Origin: Micrococcales bacterium KH10
GTDB lineage: Bacteria; Actinomycetota; Actinomycetes; Actinomycetales; Cellulomonadaceae
Length of the DNA stretch: 64,000 bases
Assembly (NCBI GenBank): GCA_900188465.1
Contig: FZPE01000002.1
Span: 191,489-255,488, forward strand
Direction: 5' to 3'
Shown here: positions 52,578 through 62,015 of the stretch, piece after piece
Layout of the letters: each line of letters starts with the position of its first letter
Position numbering within the stretch: the first letter of the stretch is position 1
The notes under the pieces: generated by a model
Told to the model about the DNA's origin: nothing
Databases searched by the model: none
Seen by the model: the letters and a program-made list of their open reading frames with translations, nothing else
Translations under genes and position numbers: made by a program

Positions 52578-53600
52578 ATGACTGCACAGCCGGACGCATC
52601 ACACGAGACATCGTGGCAGCCAGATATCCTCGGCGATTCCTGGCAGCAACGCGAACTTCGGCTGACCCCAGACCTACCAGGCGACCCATCGCCCGTTGCT
52701 ACGTTGATTCGCCGCGTCACGAAGCGCTCGTCCGGGGCACCCCCATCCCCAAACCCAGCGCCTGAGCGCGCTGTGCTCTACCTGCACGGCTATAACGACT
52801 ATTTCTTCCAGCGCCACGTCGGGGAACACTTCGTCTCCCACGGCTACGACTTCTATGCTCTTGACCTGCGGCGTTGCGGCCGATCCTGGTCAGTGGGCCA
52901 ATCGCCGCACTATGTCACCGATATGTCCTCCTACTTCGAGGAGATCACCGCGGCCATGCGGATTCTGCGCGAAGAGTCCGGGTACAGCGAGGTCATCCTC
53001 CATGGGCACTCCACCGGCGGGTTGACCAGCGTGTTGTGGTGCGCGGATACAAAAGATAAGGACGAGTTCGCCCCGTTGCTCCCCGACGCAATGGTCTTGA
53101 ACAGCCCTTGGATCGCGTTGCAGGGCGACCTGTGGTGGCGTATTGGCGCGCGCATCGCTGCCTACTCGTTGGCTCCCTTCGCACCCCAGGCATCGCTAGG
53201 CGGGCTATCGGAGCACTACGGCCAGGCCATGCACCAATCCGGTACCGGCGAGTGGGACTACGACCTGGAGATGAAACCGCACTCGGGACTGCCCGCTCGG
53301 GCCGCGTGGCTGCGGGCCGTCATGCGTGGTCACCACAGGGTGCACCGTGGTCTCGATCTGCCCATGCCGATCTTGGTGTGCACTTCAGCGCAGTCTGGGA
53401 ACCGATACAGGGCTCACGATGCGCTGCTGACCACGGATTCAGTGCTGACGGCCAAGAATATTCGCAAAGCCGCGCCGCGCCTCGGCCCTCATGTCACCCA
53501 GCACCAATTCCCTGGTGCGCACGATTTGGCGCTCTCTCCGCGGCCAGTCCGGGACGACTACCTGAACTACGTCACGCAGTGGCTGGACGTCACCGGTTAG
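52578..53600 (+). CDS. Alpha/beta hydrolase (lysophospholipase-like)
   Basis: 340 residues, ATG at 52578 after AAGGAAGGCGACG. The Serine hydrolase fold is clear: RAVLYLHGYNDYFFQRHVGE (oxyanion region), FYALDLRRCGRSW, nucleophile elbow HGHSTGG with Ser145, and C-terminal FPGAHDLALSPRPV with His315. There is no signal peptide or membrane helix, so it is cytoplasmic. The family acts on monoacylglycerols, lysophospholipids or other esters; the substrate is unknown. Confidence 0.88.
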   Translation: MTAQPDASHETSWQPDILGDSWQQRELRLTPDLPGDPSPVATLIRRVTKRSSGAPPSPNPAPERAVLYLHGYNDYFFQRHVGEHFVSHGYDFYALDLRRCGRSWSVGQSPHYVTDMSSYFEEITAAMRILREESGYSEVILHGHSTGGLTSVLWCADTKDKDEFAPLLPDAMVLNSPWIALQGDLWWRIGARIAAYSLAPFAPQASLGGLSEHYGQAMHQSGTGEWDYDLEMKPHSGLPARAAWLRAVMRGHHRVHRGLDLPMPILVCTSAQSGNRYRAHDALLTTDSVLTAKNIRKAAPRLGPHVTQHQFPGAHDLALSPRPVRDDYLNYVTQWLDVTG

Positions 53601-53648
53601 CGCGCGCCGCCAGTTGTATGCACGTCGGCGGTTGTATGCACGTCGCCA

Positions 53649-53716
53649 CGAAGCGCGCGGCTGACCGAGGCGTTCCGACCAACGAAGCGCGCGGCTGACC
53701 GAGGCGTGCCGACCAA
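53649..53716. repeat. 34-bp tandem duplication
   Basis: A unit beginning CGAAGCGCGCGGCTGACCGA and ending GACCAA is present twice in a row (53649-53682, 53683-53716) with one base difference. Just upstream GTTGTATGCACGTCG also occurs twice. Both lie in the gap between two convergent genes. Confidence 0.85.
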
Positions 53717-53720
53717 CGAA

Positions 53721-53780
53721 GTGCACAATAGTCGTGTTCGGCACCGGTTATAACTGGTGCCGAACACGATTTTCAGGCAC
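53721..53780. repeat. Palindrome (family 2, copy B), likely bidirectional terminator
   Basis: 53733-53768 is an almost perfect 36-base palindrome (CGTGTTCGGCACC .. GGTGCCGAACACG). The outer arms GTGC and GCAC extend it to 53721-53780. It separates the convergent hydrolase and phosphatase genes. Layout and parts of the sequence (GTGCAC..AT, CGTG, GGTGCC, CACGAT) match copy A at 52036-52091. Confidence 0.75.
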
Positions 53781-53811
53781 TCGGACGAGTCGGCCACACT
53801 GGCCAGCACGG

Positions 53812-55329
53812 TCAGGTTCCAGGCACCCGCACGGTGGCGTGGATCAGGGCGTGATCTGATTCACGGCTCTTGTCGACCCGCTTCATCGTGTTGACATAGC
53901 GCAGCGATCCGATGATGCCCTTGGTCATCAGCACATCAATGCGTGGTCCATAGCCCATGGAGGACGGTTTCACCTTGACCATCCATTGGTTAGAGGTCGG
54001 GAGACGGACTCCCTGGCGTTTCTTGGCCGCCGAAGCATCCTGGTAACCAGCTTTCATCGCCTTGCGGTGTGGCAACGCACCCGATGTCTGGTTGTACTGG
54101 GAGATATTGATGTCGCCGCCGAACAAAATAGGGTGGTGCTGCGTGTTCAACCTATCCATCGTTGAAATGATCGTCGTCATCTGACGTCCGCGCAGCTTGT
54201 CGTATTGCTTCGCTTTCTTGCCCTTCGGAGCCTTTCGAGGATCGAGATGAGCAGAAACAGCCCAGAACTTGGTGCCTGTGGCACGGTCTTCGAAAAGTGC
54301 ATACACTGCTCTGCGCTCTGCTGATTTCGTATCTGATTTCAGGGTCGGCAAGGTGATCGTGCAGGTATCCGAATATTCTCGGTATCGCTGCTTTTCTGGC
54401 CACCATGTTTGGTCAGCGCACTGAGATATCTCGGCTAGCCGAGCCGAGTTGTAGAGGATTCGAGCGCCTTGCGAGGCCGAGAGCGTGCCGGGGGCTTTAT
54501 ATGCATTGCGTTTGACGAGTTTGTACGAGCTGCCGCCAGCAATCGAGTTCACTGCTTTCTCCAGGCTCTCGGTCTGCTTCGGGATCGCGCCGCCATTCGG
54601 CGAAGTACCGTCGATCTCGTTGCCCGGGCCAACCTCCTGCAGCATCACGACGTCGGCCTTTGACTTCACGATGTTGGCCGCGACCTTGGCTTTACGAGTG
54701 TTCCACGGGCGCGTCGTAGCTGTTGCCCGCGATGAAGCGACGTTGTAGGACGCGAAACGCAGCTTGATGCCTGTCTTGGCAGGGGTGACCGGTGCAGTGT
54801 GCACGGCCTGTTGGTAAGGGAAAGCTCGTACTAGTTTCTTCTTGCCTGCAGCGTTGACCGCAGCGAATCGGAAAATGATGTGACTGCCGCTGCCGACCGG
54901 CGCTCCCGCCTTTGCCGCCAACTTCTCGGAGATCGTGAATTTCTTGGCTGTGCGCGGGATCTTCACCTTGCGGTAGTCCAGACCTTTGTTGGGCAAGGTC
55001 TTGATCTTCTTGGAGAAACTCGTGCTGGCTAACTCCAACTCGAAATATGACACAAAGGTGTTATCGGCCTTCCACGAGATCACCGCGGTACCGGGCTTCT
55101 TTCCGGGCTTGGACTTGACCGACTTAATCGGTGCAGGAAGCCGCGAGGTCTTGACCTTCTTCGCTTGCTGCTTCACTTTGGCGGCGCCTGCTGCCGCGCT
55201 GGGCGCCGCCAAAGTGATACTTCCAGTCAGGACGAGGCTCGCGGTCAGCAGTGCGGCGATCTTACGTCGCACCGCTGGCCGAGGTCCGGCTACTCGGTCG
55301 GTTCTGATGTCCATTCGGGCATGCTGCAT
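53812..55329 (-). CDS. Secreted endonuclease/exonuclease/phosphatase-family protein
   Basis: 505 residues, ATG at 55329 (GAGGG 8 bases upstream). A signal peptide (IAALLTASLVLTGSITLAAP) precedes a Lys-rich linker and a fibronectin-like beta domain (~60-175). The EEP catalytic domain fills ~190-505: LRFASYNVASSRA, ADVVMLQEVGPGN, KFWAVSAHLDPRKAP, HPILFGGDINISQYN and a terminal SDHALIHATVRV, which together provide the metal and catalytic residues. It could be an extracellular DNase, phosphodiesterase or sphingomyelinase-like enzyme; the substrate is not evident. Confidence 0.85.
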   Translation of the reverse strand: MQHARMDIRTDRVAGPRPAVRRKIAALLTASLVLTGSITLAAPSAAAGAAKVKQQAKKVKTSRLPAPIKSVKSKPGKKPGTAVISWKADNTFVSYFELELASTSFSKKIKTLPNKGLDYRKVKIPRTAKKFTISEKLAAKAGAPVGSGSHIIFRFAAVNAAGKKKLVRAFPYQQAVHTAPVTPAKTGIKLRFASYNVASSRATATTRPWNTRKAKVAANIVKSKADVVMLQEVGPGNEIDGTSPNGGAIPKQTESLEKAVNSIAGGSSYKLVKRNAYKAPGTLSASQGARILYNSARLAEISQCADQTWWPEKQRYREYSDTCTITLPTLKSDTKSAERRAVYALFEDRATGTKFWAVSAHLDPRKAPKGKKAKQYDKLRGRQMTTIISTMDRLNTQHHPILFGGDINISQYNQTSGALPHRKAMKAGYQDASAAKKRQGVRLPTSNQWMVKVKPSSMGYGPRIDVLMTKGIIGSLRYVNTMKRVDKSRESDHALIHATVRVPGT

Positions 55330-55370
55330 CAGGGTTCCCTCTACCCGGCCGGTAGCGCCTACCGTGTCCG

Positions 55371-57935
55371 TTACTCGTATGCCAAGGCGTCAAGGACCGG
55401 CAGCCGGGACGCGCGAATCGCGGGCCACAACGCTGCAACCAGTCCCACGACTGCCGCAATGCCCACCATGGTACCCAACTGCAACCAGGGAACAGCCAGC
55501 TGATCGAAGCCATCGGCCTCAAAGACCGTGGGCAGTGCAGCCGCGACCCCTACCCCTACCGCGAGTCCGCCAACCGCACCGAAGACGGCGATCAGGATCG
55601 ATTCGGTGACCACAACCGACGACAGCTGTAGTTTGGACATTCCCACTGCACGTAGCAGCCCGATCTCTTTGGTCCGCTCCATGATCGACAGCGCCAAGGT
55701 GTTCACGATTCCGAGTACCGCGATCACGATGGACAACGCGAGCAGGGCATACAGGACGAGCAGAAGCTGGTTCACCTGATTCGACATTTCAGTGTTGAAC
55801 TCGTCCTGATCCATGATGGAAATCACCACATAAGGCTTGACGACCTCAGCCATGGCGTCACGAACCTGCTCTGGGTCAGCACCATCGGCAACCTGGACGA
55901 AAAGCACATCCATCCGTTGCGCTACCTGCGGCACGTTTTCCTCGTACCACTGCTGGGTGGTCATCAGCGGCACGCCAAGCGCGTCGAGTTTGACGGTGGC
56001 GGCGATCTGCAGCGCAGCCGTGGTCGCCGCACCATCGGTGCCGACAAGTTTGAGGTCCACTGTGTCACCGACCTGCCAGCCCTTCGACTCGGCTAGCGAG
56101 TGCTGCACGAGCACCGTGTCATCACCGAAGCCAGCGATGTCTCCCGCGGTTATCTCGGCCTTGACTCCCCCCTCGAACAAACTCGGCGGCACCGCACCGA
56201 TGAAGCTCATCGAATCATCGATCTGCGCTGGAGTCGACCACATCCCGTCAGCAGCCGCCACACCTTCCGTCTCTGCGATCTCCTGCGCCGCTTGCACGGG
56301 CATGCCGTTGGTGTAATCAACCGATTGCACCACGAAATCAGCATCCAATGACTTGTCGATGACGGAACTGAGTGTGGCCTGCGCCGAAGCCGCGAGCACA
56401 GCGGCAGCACCCACCAGCGCCATACCGATCATCAAAGCACCGGAGGTTGACGCCGTACGGCGCGGATTGCGGATCACGTTTCCGACAGCGACCGGACCAA
56501 CAGGACGCCCCCATCGGGCCAACGGCCACGCGAGGGTGCGGATCACCGGACGAGTGACCGCGGGCGCCCAGACCAGCATGCCCACCAGCAGCCCGGCCGC
56601 TCCCAGCCCGAGCAACGGCCCACCGTCTGAATCAACACGCATGGCAGCGATCACCGCGGCGACACCGCCGACGACAAGCACCCCGCCGAGAATCCCTCGC
56701 AGTCGCAACTGCTTTTCTTTGATGGAGACGGTCTCGCGCATGGCATCGACCGGAGGCACTCGCGATGCCTGACGGGCAGGAATCGCCGCCGATACGACGC
56801 ACACCACGACCCCGGTCACAATGCCGATGATGACTGTGCCCGCCTCGAGCGGAATGGCGCCAGACATTTCCATGCCCATGGCTGCCATGCCAGCACGCAG
56901 GAGGTAGACCAGTCCCAATCCGCCACCGATACCTAGGAGCGAACCGATCAGACCAACAATCGCAGCTTGCCCCACAACCGAGGCGAACACTTGCCTCGGC
57001 GCTGCGCCGACGGCGCGAAGCACTGCGATCTCGCGCAGTCGCTGGCGCACCACCATCGCGAACGTATTGGCGATGATGAAGCCGCCAACGACGAGCGCCA
57101 CCAAAGCGAAGATCAGCAGGAACGTCGAGACGAAGCCGAGCATGGTCTCGATCTGGGCAGTGGTTTCCTCCCGTAACTCGTCTCCGGTCACGACCTCCAC
57201 ATTCGGCGCGGTCAGCGCGTCAGCGACATTGGCAGCGATCTGTTGCTCGGTATAGCCGTCCTGTCCGAATATTCCCAACGATCCGACATTGCCGTCAGGC
57301 GCGAAGGCGGCCATCGCGGTGTCCATGTTCAGGCCGACCAGGCTGGCGCCCGAGGTGGCGGCGGCAAAGCGAAGTTCACCGACCACGGTCACTTCCATGG
57401 GGGTGCCCGACAGCACGATGGTCGTGGTACTGCCCACACTCAGACCCGAACGGTCCAGAGTGGATTTCTCCAGCGCGATCTCATGGTCGTTTTGCGGCAG
57501 GGTTCCTGTCGCGACGCTCAGGGTGGGGTCTTCAGGGACGAGCCCAAAGGCAAGCGTAGGGGCCTGGTTCGTCTGCATGGCTGTGCCGTCGGCTTTGACC
57601 AGGACGATCGAGCCACCCACATCGGGGATGACCGTGTCGACCCCCGGGACATCGGCTAATTCGTCAGCGAGCGCAACGGGAACCTGGACTCGTCCGGCGT
57701 CTGGGTCGACACCAAAAGAGTCTCCGGACTGTTGCAGATCAGGATTCTCGACCCCCCGCACATAGGACTGCGCGACATAGGCGGAATCCACGATGTCGGA
57801 GAACGTTGATGACATCATCGAACGCAATGAGAATGTGCCGGTGACGAAAGCGACGCCGAGCACCACCACGATCACTGACATGCCGAATCGGACGGGGTGT
57901 TCGCGCACGGAGCGCCACGCGAGTTTGACCATCAT
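55371..57935 (-). CDS. ABC transporter permease (MacB/FtsX-type, duplicated core)
   Basis: 854 residues, start overlapping the ATPase stop (ATGA). The architecture is an N-terminal helix, a periplasmic-type (extracytoplasmic) core domain, three helices (FGFVSTFLLIF-like VSTFLLIFALVALVVGGFII), a central pair of helices, a second core domain and three final helices (LLLVLYALLALSIVIAVLGI; FGAVGGLAVGVGVAAALP). Two FtsX modules each carry the ALRAVGA/LLRAVGM cytoplasmic motif. Such exporters move lipids, peptides or lipoproteins outwards. The substrate is unknown. Confidence 0.9.
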   Translation of the reverse strand: MMVKLAWRSVREHPVRFGMSVIVVVLGVAFVTGTFSLRSMMSSTFSDIVDSAYVAQSYVRGVENPDLQQSGDSFGVDPDAGRVQVPVALADELADVPGVDTVIPDVGGSIVLVKADGTAMQTNQAPTLAFGLVPEDPTLSVATGTLPQNDHEIALEKSTLDRSGLSVGSTTTIVLSGTPMEVTVVGELRFAAATSGASLVGLNMDTAMAAFAPDGNVGSLGIFGQDGYTEQQIAANVADALTAPNVEVVTGDELREETTAQIETMLGFVSTFLLIFALVALVVGGFIIANTFAMVVRQRLREIAVLRAVGAAPRQVFASVVGQAAIVGLIGSLLGIGGGLGLVYLLRAGMAAMGMEMSGAIPLEAGTVIIGIVTGVVVCVVSAAIPARQASRVPPVDAMRETVSIKEKQLRLRGILGGVLVVGGVAAVIAAMRVDSDGGPLLGLGAAGLLVGMLVWAPAVTRPVIRTLAWPLARWGRPVGPVAVGNVIRNPRRTASTSGALMIGMALVGAAAVLAASAQATLSSVIDKSLDADFVVQSVDYTNGMPVQAAQEIAETEGVAAADGMWSTPAQIDDSMSFIGAVPPSLFEGGVKAEITAGDIAGFGDDTVLVQHSLAESKGWQVGDTVDLKLVGTDGAATTAALQIAATVKLDALGVPLMTTQQWYEENVPQVAQRMDVLFVQVADGADPEQVRDAMAEVVKPYVVISIMDQDEFNTEMSNQVNQLLLVLYALLALSIVIAVLGIVNTLALSIMERTKEIGLLRAVGMSKLQLSSVVVTESILIAVFGAVGGLAVGVGVAAALPTVFEADGFDQLAVPWLQLGTMVGIAAVVGLVAALWPAIRASRLPVLDALAYE

Positions 57936-58771
57936 CGCAGGTCGTCCCCTTTGGCTGAGTCACCGGTCGCACCGCTTGTGCTGTGGCGTCCACGATCCCG
58001 GGAGCGTTCTGAGTGCTCACGCAGTGCATCGATGACGGAATCGACTGTGGGATCGCAGAGGTCACCGACCACGGCACCGTCCGCGAGGAACAACACCCGG
58101 TCCGCGAATGCGGCGGTTCCGGGGTCGTGCGTGACAACAACGACAGATTGACCCAACTCGTCCACCGACTTGCGTAGGAAGGTCAAGACTTCGTGTGAGG
58201 AGACGGAGTCGAGGTTTCCGGTGGGTTCGTCGGCGAAGACGATAGAGGGTCTGGTCACTAGAGCACGAGCGCAGGCCACGCGCTGCTGCTGACCACCGGA
58301 GAGCTCGGACGGCTTGTGCCCCAGTCTGTCGGCAAGGCCGACTGCATCGATGACCGCATCGAGCCACGCCTGGTCCACTTTGCCGCGCGCCAAGTCGATG
58401 GGCAGCGTGATGTTCTCAAGCGCGGTGAGAGTCGGGATCAAGTTGAAGGCCTGGAACACGAATCCGAGCCGGGTGCGGCGCAGTTTGGTCAGTTGCCGTT
58501 CGCTGAGGGTCGAGATCGGGTTGCCGTCAACGAAGACGTGCCCGTCGCTGGGGCGGTCCAGCCCGGCCATGCAGTGCATCAGAGTTGACTTGCCCGATCC
58601 GGATGGTCCCATGATCGCGGTGAACGATCCCCGCTCGATCTCGATGCTGACACCGTCAAGGGCGATGACACGAGTGTCGCCGGAGCCGTATACCTTGGTC
58701 AGTTTGCGTGCGATTGCAATAGGCGGATTCTTCTCATTGACCACAGTGGCGGTCTGCGTTGGAGCTGGCAT
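57932..58771 (-). CDS. ABC transporter ATP-binding protein (MacB/LolD-type)
   Basis: 279 residues from the ATG at 58771 with AGGAGAGCCC directly upstream; a longer upstream frame is not used. It contains Walker A MGPSGSGKSTLMHCMAGL, Q-loop FVFQAFNLIPTLTALEN, signature LSGGQQQRVACARALV, Walker B PSIVFADEPTGNLDS and the switch His in VVVVTHDPGTAA. The C-terminal ~30 residues are a charged tail. It forms the transporter with the overlapping permease gene. Confidence 0.94.
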   Translation of the reverse strand: MPAPTQTATVVNEKNPPIAIARKLTKVYGSGDTRVIALDGVSIEIERGSFTAIMGPSGSGKSTLMHCMAGLDRPSDGHVFVDGNPISTLSERQLTKLRRTRLGFVFQAFNLIPTLTALENITLPIDLARGKVDQAWLDAVIDAVGLADRLGHKPSELSGGQQQRVACARALVTRPSIVFADEPTGNLDSVSSHEVLTFLRKSVDELGQSVVVVTHDPGTAAFADRVLFLADGAVVGDLCDPTVDSVIDALREHSERSRDRGRHSTSGATGDSAKGDDLR

Positions 58772-58919
58772 GGGCTCTCCTGCTAGTTGGTTGAAATACC
58801 GTGACCCACGGATGTGCGCCACACGAAAAGCTCGTATACGAGTACTCTGCCAAATTCCCTTTCGGCTCGTCTTGGGGAATATCCCTGATTTCAACCCTGA
58901 ATGTGTCCCTCATATCACG

Positions 58920-59351
58920 TCAGCGCATACGGACCCGCACCTTCTTGGACGACTTCGCCCGCACCGTCGTCTTCGCCTTCGGCACGAACTTGGCCTTGAC
59001 CTTGATGCCGGACCGGAAGGACTTATTCAGCCGGATAGCGACCTTACCCTTGTGCTTCGCAGTGAGTTTTGCCTTGCCTACGACCTTACCTTTGACGCGG
59101 ATCTGGATTCGACCCACAGCGCGGCGCCCGTTGCTCAGCTTCGCGACCTTGACACTGAGCCTTGGCTTCGCGCCTGCCTTGAATTTATTGGCCTTCACCG
59201 TGACCTTCTTGGCCTTCGCTTTCACGACACGGAAGGAAACGGCAGTCACGGACGTCGCCGACTTCCGGCCCGACACAAGTGAAGCAGTCACGCTCAACCA
59301 ACAATCCCGTTGCCTATCGCGCTCCATGACAGCCCCGTGGGGTCGGACCAC
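58920..59351 (-). pseudogene. C-terminal remnant: Lys-rich Ig-like domain
   Basis: The open frame has no plausible start. From about residue 22 it reads as a beta-strand, lysine-rich domain (VKVTVKANKF-like KKVTVKANKFKAGAKPRLSV, IQIRVKGKVVGKAKLTAKHK) typical of the end of an exported surface protein. It overlaps the Rhs remnant in another frame, so the junction is a rearrangement scar. It is probably a broken gene, not a functional 143-residue protein. Confidence 0.6.
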
Positions 59352-59519
59352 GTCAGCGGGTTATTACCCGAATACACATACGCATTGAACTGAGCCGGAA
59401 CACCCGGATCCAACAACGGATCCACCGAAATAAACCGACCCACAGCCTCGTCATAGAACCGCGCCCCAAGCATGGTCAACCCGGTTGAAGCATCCCTGGT
59501 CTTACCCTGAACCGCCCTG
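59294..59519 (-). pseudogene. Rhs core remnant
   Basis: The frame, open from the IS3 end at ~59518, reads TRDASTGLTMLGARFYDEAV, GRFISVDPLLDPGVPAQFNA, YVYSGNNPLTWSDPTGLSW and then stops. This is the Rhs repeat-associated core that normally precedes a variable C-terminal toxin. All upstream repeats are missing (lost at the insertion element) and no toxin domain follows. The N-terminal part of an exported protein, possibly the same gene, is found beyond the insertions at 62409-62776. Confidence 0.8.
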
Positions 59520-59534
59520 GGTTTTGTGCCGCTG

Positions 59535-59846
59535 TTATGCGGGTTGCGGCTCGCGGTTGCGGGCCGCGTAGTAGTCGTCCTCGTATTGTTTGGGGCTGAC
59601 CATGCCTAGGCTACCGTGGAGTCTGCGGTTGTTGTACCAGTCGACCCATCCGGCGGTGGCGTATTCGACGTCAGTGATCGTCTTGTAGGGGCCGTCGTGG
59701 AAGACCGTGGTGCGGATGCATTCGGTCTTGTACAGGCCGTTAATTGTTTCCATCAGAGCGTTGTCGTAGGCGTCACCAACGGTCCCGATCGATGGGGAGA
59801 TCTGCTCGAGTGTGAGGTGATCGGTGAACATGATGGATGTGTATTG
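59535..59846 (-). pseudogene. IS3 orfB transposase, C-terminal part
   Basis: The frame reads QYTSIMFTDHLTLEQISPSI, GTVGDAYDNALMETINGLYK and ends WVDWYNNRRLHGSLGMVSPK, the DDE domain end of an IS3 transposase including the catalytic Glu. It joins directly to the N-terminal part across the IS30-family insertion. Confidence 0.88.
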
Positions 59847-61345
59847 CCTGGGTTCAATCGGTCGTTGCAACACCGGGTTGTTGAAGCGAGCGTATCTGCT
59901 CTTCGAAGACCTCGGCAGGAGTGCGCCAATTGAGGCTCTTACGGGGCCGGTTGTTGAGCGCGAGAGCGACGGCTTCGAGGTCTTCGGCGGACCAGCGGGA
60001 CAGGTCCGTGCCTTTCGGGAAGTACTGGCGCAGTAGCCCGTTGGTGTTCTCGTTCGTGGGCCGTTGCCAGGGCGAGTGGGGGTCGGCGAAGAACACCTTC
60101 GTGCCCGTCTCGAGCGAGAACTGGGCATGCGCGGAGAGTTCTTTGCCGCGGTCCCAGGTGAGGGTCCTGCGAAGCTGCTCGGGGAGCTTGATCATCGTCG
60201 CTGTGAGCGCGGCGTTCATCGCGACCGCGCCGTAGCCACCGAGCGAGGGGCCGTTCTTCACCGGCGCGATCTCGCCATAGCCCTCCAACCGCGGCAGATG
60301 CACCAGCAGGGTCGAGCGGCTCTTACGTTCGACGATCGTACCGATCGCGGACCTACCGGTGCCGATAATCAAGTCTCCTTCCCAATGCCCCGGAACGGCG
60401 CGGTCTGCGGCCTCCGCGGGGCGGCTGGAAAACACGACATCCGGCGTGACGTGACCTTGGGGTCGGTTCTGAGCTCGAGCCCGCGGCTGCCGCAGCGCGC
60501 GACCTGTTCGCAGATAGGTGACCAGTTCGCGTTTTAGAGCGCCACGGCCCTGGATGAACAGCGACTGGTAGATCGCTTCGTGGCTGATGCGCATGGACTC
60601 ATCATCCGGGAACTCGAGCCGCAATCGGTGCGAGATCTGCTCCGGACTCCACGCGGTCGCCCACCGCCGGTCCTGCCGGTGCGGCTTGTTCAGCCCCTTC
60701 CACGCTGGCGGCTCCGGCCCGACGACGATGCTGCCGTCGGGACGGCGGACGTTGCCCGCGAGCCGTTCCTGCACGTACTCGCGCAACTTTTCGTTGCTCG
60801 CGAGTTTCGCGGGCTTCGGGCGCTTCGCCGCCTGCTGCGCCTTCCACTGCGCCACCAACGGCCGATACTCGAGCTTCCCGCTGCGGGTGGCCGCGTTACG
60901 GCGCAGCTCGCGGGAGACCGTCCCCGGGTCGCGGCCGATCCTGCGTGCGATCTCACGCACCCCGGCCTGCTTAGCGCGTAGCAGCGCGATCTCCTCACGC
61001 TCCTCGAAGGAAAGGTAACGGCCAGAGGGCTCGGCCAATGAGATCGGTGGCATACCGCCAGCATGCCGAAACCAGCGGCTCCCGACTGGCACGGACACGC
61101 CCACCTTCAGCGCGGCCTCTGCCGAGTTGATCCCGGTCGCGATCAGCCGCCAGAACTGCCGCTGCACCGCCCGCGAGGGCTCAGGCCGCCCAGGCGAGCG
61201 CATCGGCGGTCGCAACGCCCGATCCGCGCACCATTGCCGCCGCGCACCCTCCGGGACATCACTCGTCTTCGCGATCCAATCCTTCCTCGCCACTCTTGCA
61301 CACCTCCATACTCAGGGTGTTGCGACGACCAGTTGAATCCGCCCT
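59847..61345 (-). mobile_element. IS30-family insertion sequence (~1.5 kb) inside IS3 orfB
   Basis: Imperfect terminal inverted repeats with GGTTCAATCGGTCGTTGCAA at the left end and GATTCAACTGGTCGTCGCAA (complement) at the right end. The IS3 orfB sequence is interrupted exactly at these ends, with a possible 2-base TG duplication (59845-59846 and 61346-61347), a length known for IS30 elements. The transposase frame is intact, so this is the later insertion. Confidence 0.85.
59854..61293 (-). CDS. IS30-family transposase, intact
   Basis: 479 residues, GTG at 61293; the stop lies within the terminal repeat. An N-terminal helix-turn-helix region (YLSFEEREEIALLRAKQAGV, GRDPGTVSRELRRNA) precedes the DDE domain: HWEGDLIIGTGRSAIGTIVE, TLTWDRGKELSAH and TNENTNGLLRQYFPKGTDLS. 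The sequence has no internal stop or frameshift, so the element may still be mobile. Confidence 0.92.
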   Translation of the reverse strand: MARKDWIAKTSDVPEGARRQWCADRALRPPMRSPGRPEPSRAVQRQFWRLIATGINSAEAALKVGVSVPVGSRWFRHAGGMPPISLAEPSGRYLSFEEREEIALLRAKQAGVREIARRIGRDPGTVSRELRRNAATRSGKLEYRPLVAQWKAQQAAKRPKPAKLASNEKLREYVQERLAGNVRRPDGSIVVGPEPPAWKGLNKPHRQDRRWATAWSPEQISHRLRLEFPDDESMRISHEAIYQSLFIQGRGALKRELVTYLRTGRALRQPRARAQNRPQGHVTPDVVFSSRPAEAADRAVPGHWEGDLIIGTGRSAIGTIVERKSRSTLLVHLPRLEGYGEIAPVKNGPSLGGYGAVAMNAALTATMIKLPEQLRRTLTWDRGKELSAHAQFSLETGTKVFFADPHSPWQRPTNENTNGLLRQYFPKGTDLSRWSAEDLEAVALALNNRPRKSLNWRTPAEVFEEQIRSLQQPGVATTD

Positions 61346-62015
61346 GGCTTCCCGCGTCGGAGTGGTGGATGAGCTGCCCGGGTGCGTCCCGGTGACCTTG
61401 TCGGTCGCGTTCCCAAAGGGCCATGCGTAGTGGAGTCATTACCAGGTCGACGTGTTTAGTGGTCTGGGCGTGCCAGGCCACAATACGTTGGGAGAACACG
61501 TCCACGATGAACGCGACATACACCCACCCGGCCCAGGTGCGCACGTAGGTGAAATCGGTCACCCATGCATCATCTGGGTACGGCGCGGTGACGTTACGAT
61601 TGAGCAGGTCACCAGCGCGTTTACCGTCTTTGGACGGGATCGTGGTGCGGATCGCTTTCGCGCGAGTAATACCCGACAACCCAAGGGCGCCCATCGCCCT
61701 GTCTACCGCACCCCACGACGCATCTGGGATCGTGGTGCGCCTGATGAACGCGGTCATCTTCTTTCGCCCGTACAAACCCTCCGGTGTCATCTTCCTCTTC
61801 GTCGTCCCGTCAGCAAGCGTCACCATGCTCCAGGCGGTGTCACGCACCGCGTCTTGGACTGTGGCGTCAGTGATCGTGCGGGTCGCCACGTGGCCTTGCT
61901 TCCAGGCCCGGTAGGTGCGTGCAGCAATCTCCACGCCCTGCTCCCGCAGGACGCGAATGACCGACTCGACTGCATACCCCCGGGCGCGCATCTGATCGAT
62001 GAATTCCACGATCAT
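61346..62015 (-). pseudogene. IS3 orfB transposase, N-terminal part
   Basis: From the ATG at 62015 the frame reads MIVEFIDQMRARGYAVESVI and continues through VTDFTYVRTWAGWVYVAFIV to QLIHHSDAGSQ, where the IS30-family element begins. These are the HTH and the first two Asp motifs of the IS3 DDE domain. The remainder lies at 59535-59846. Confidence 0.88.
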
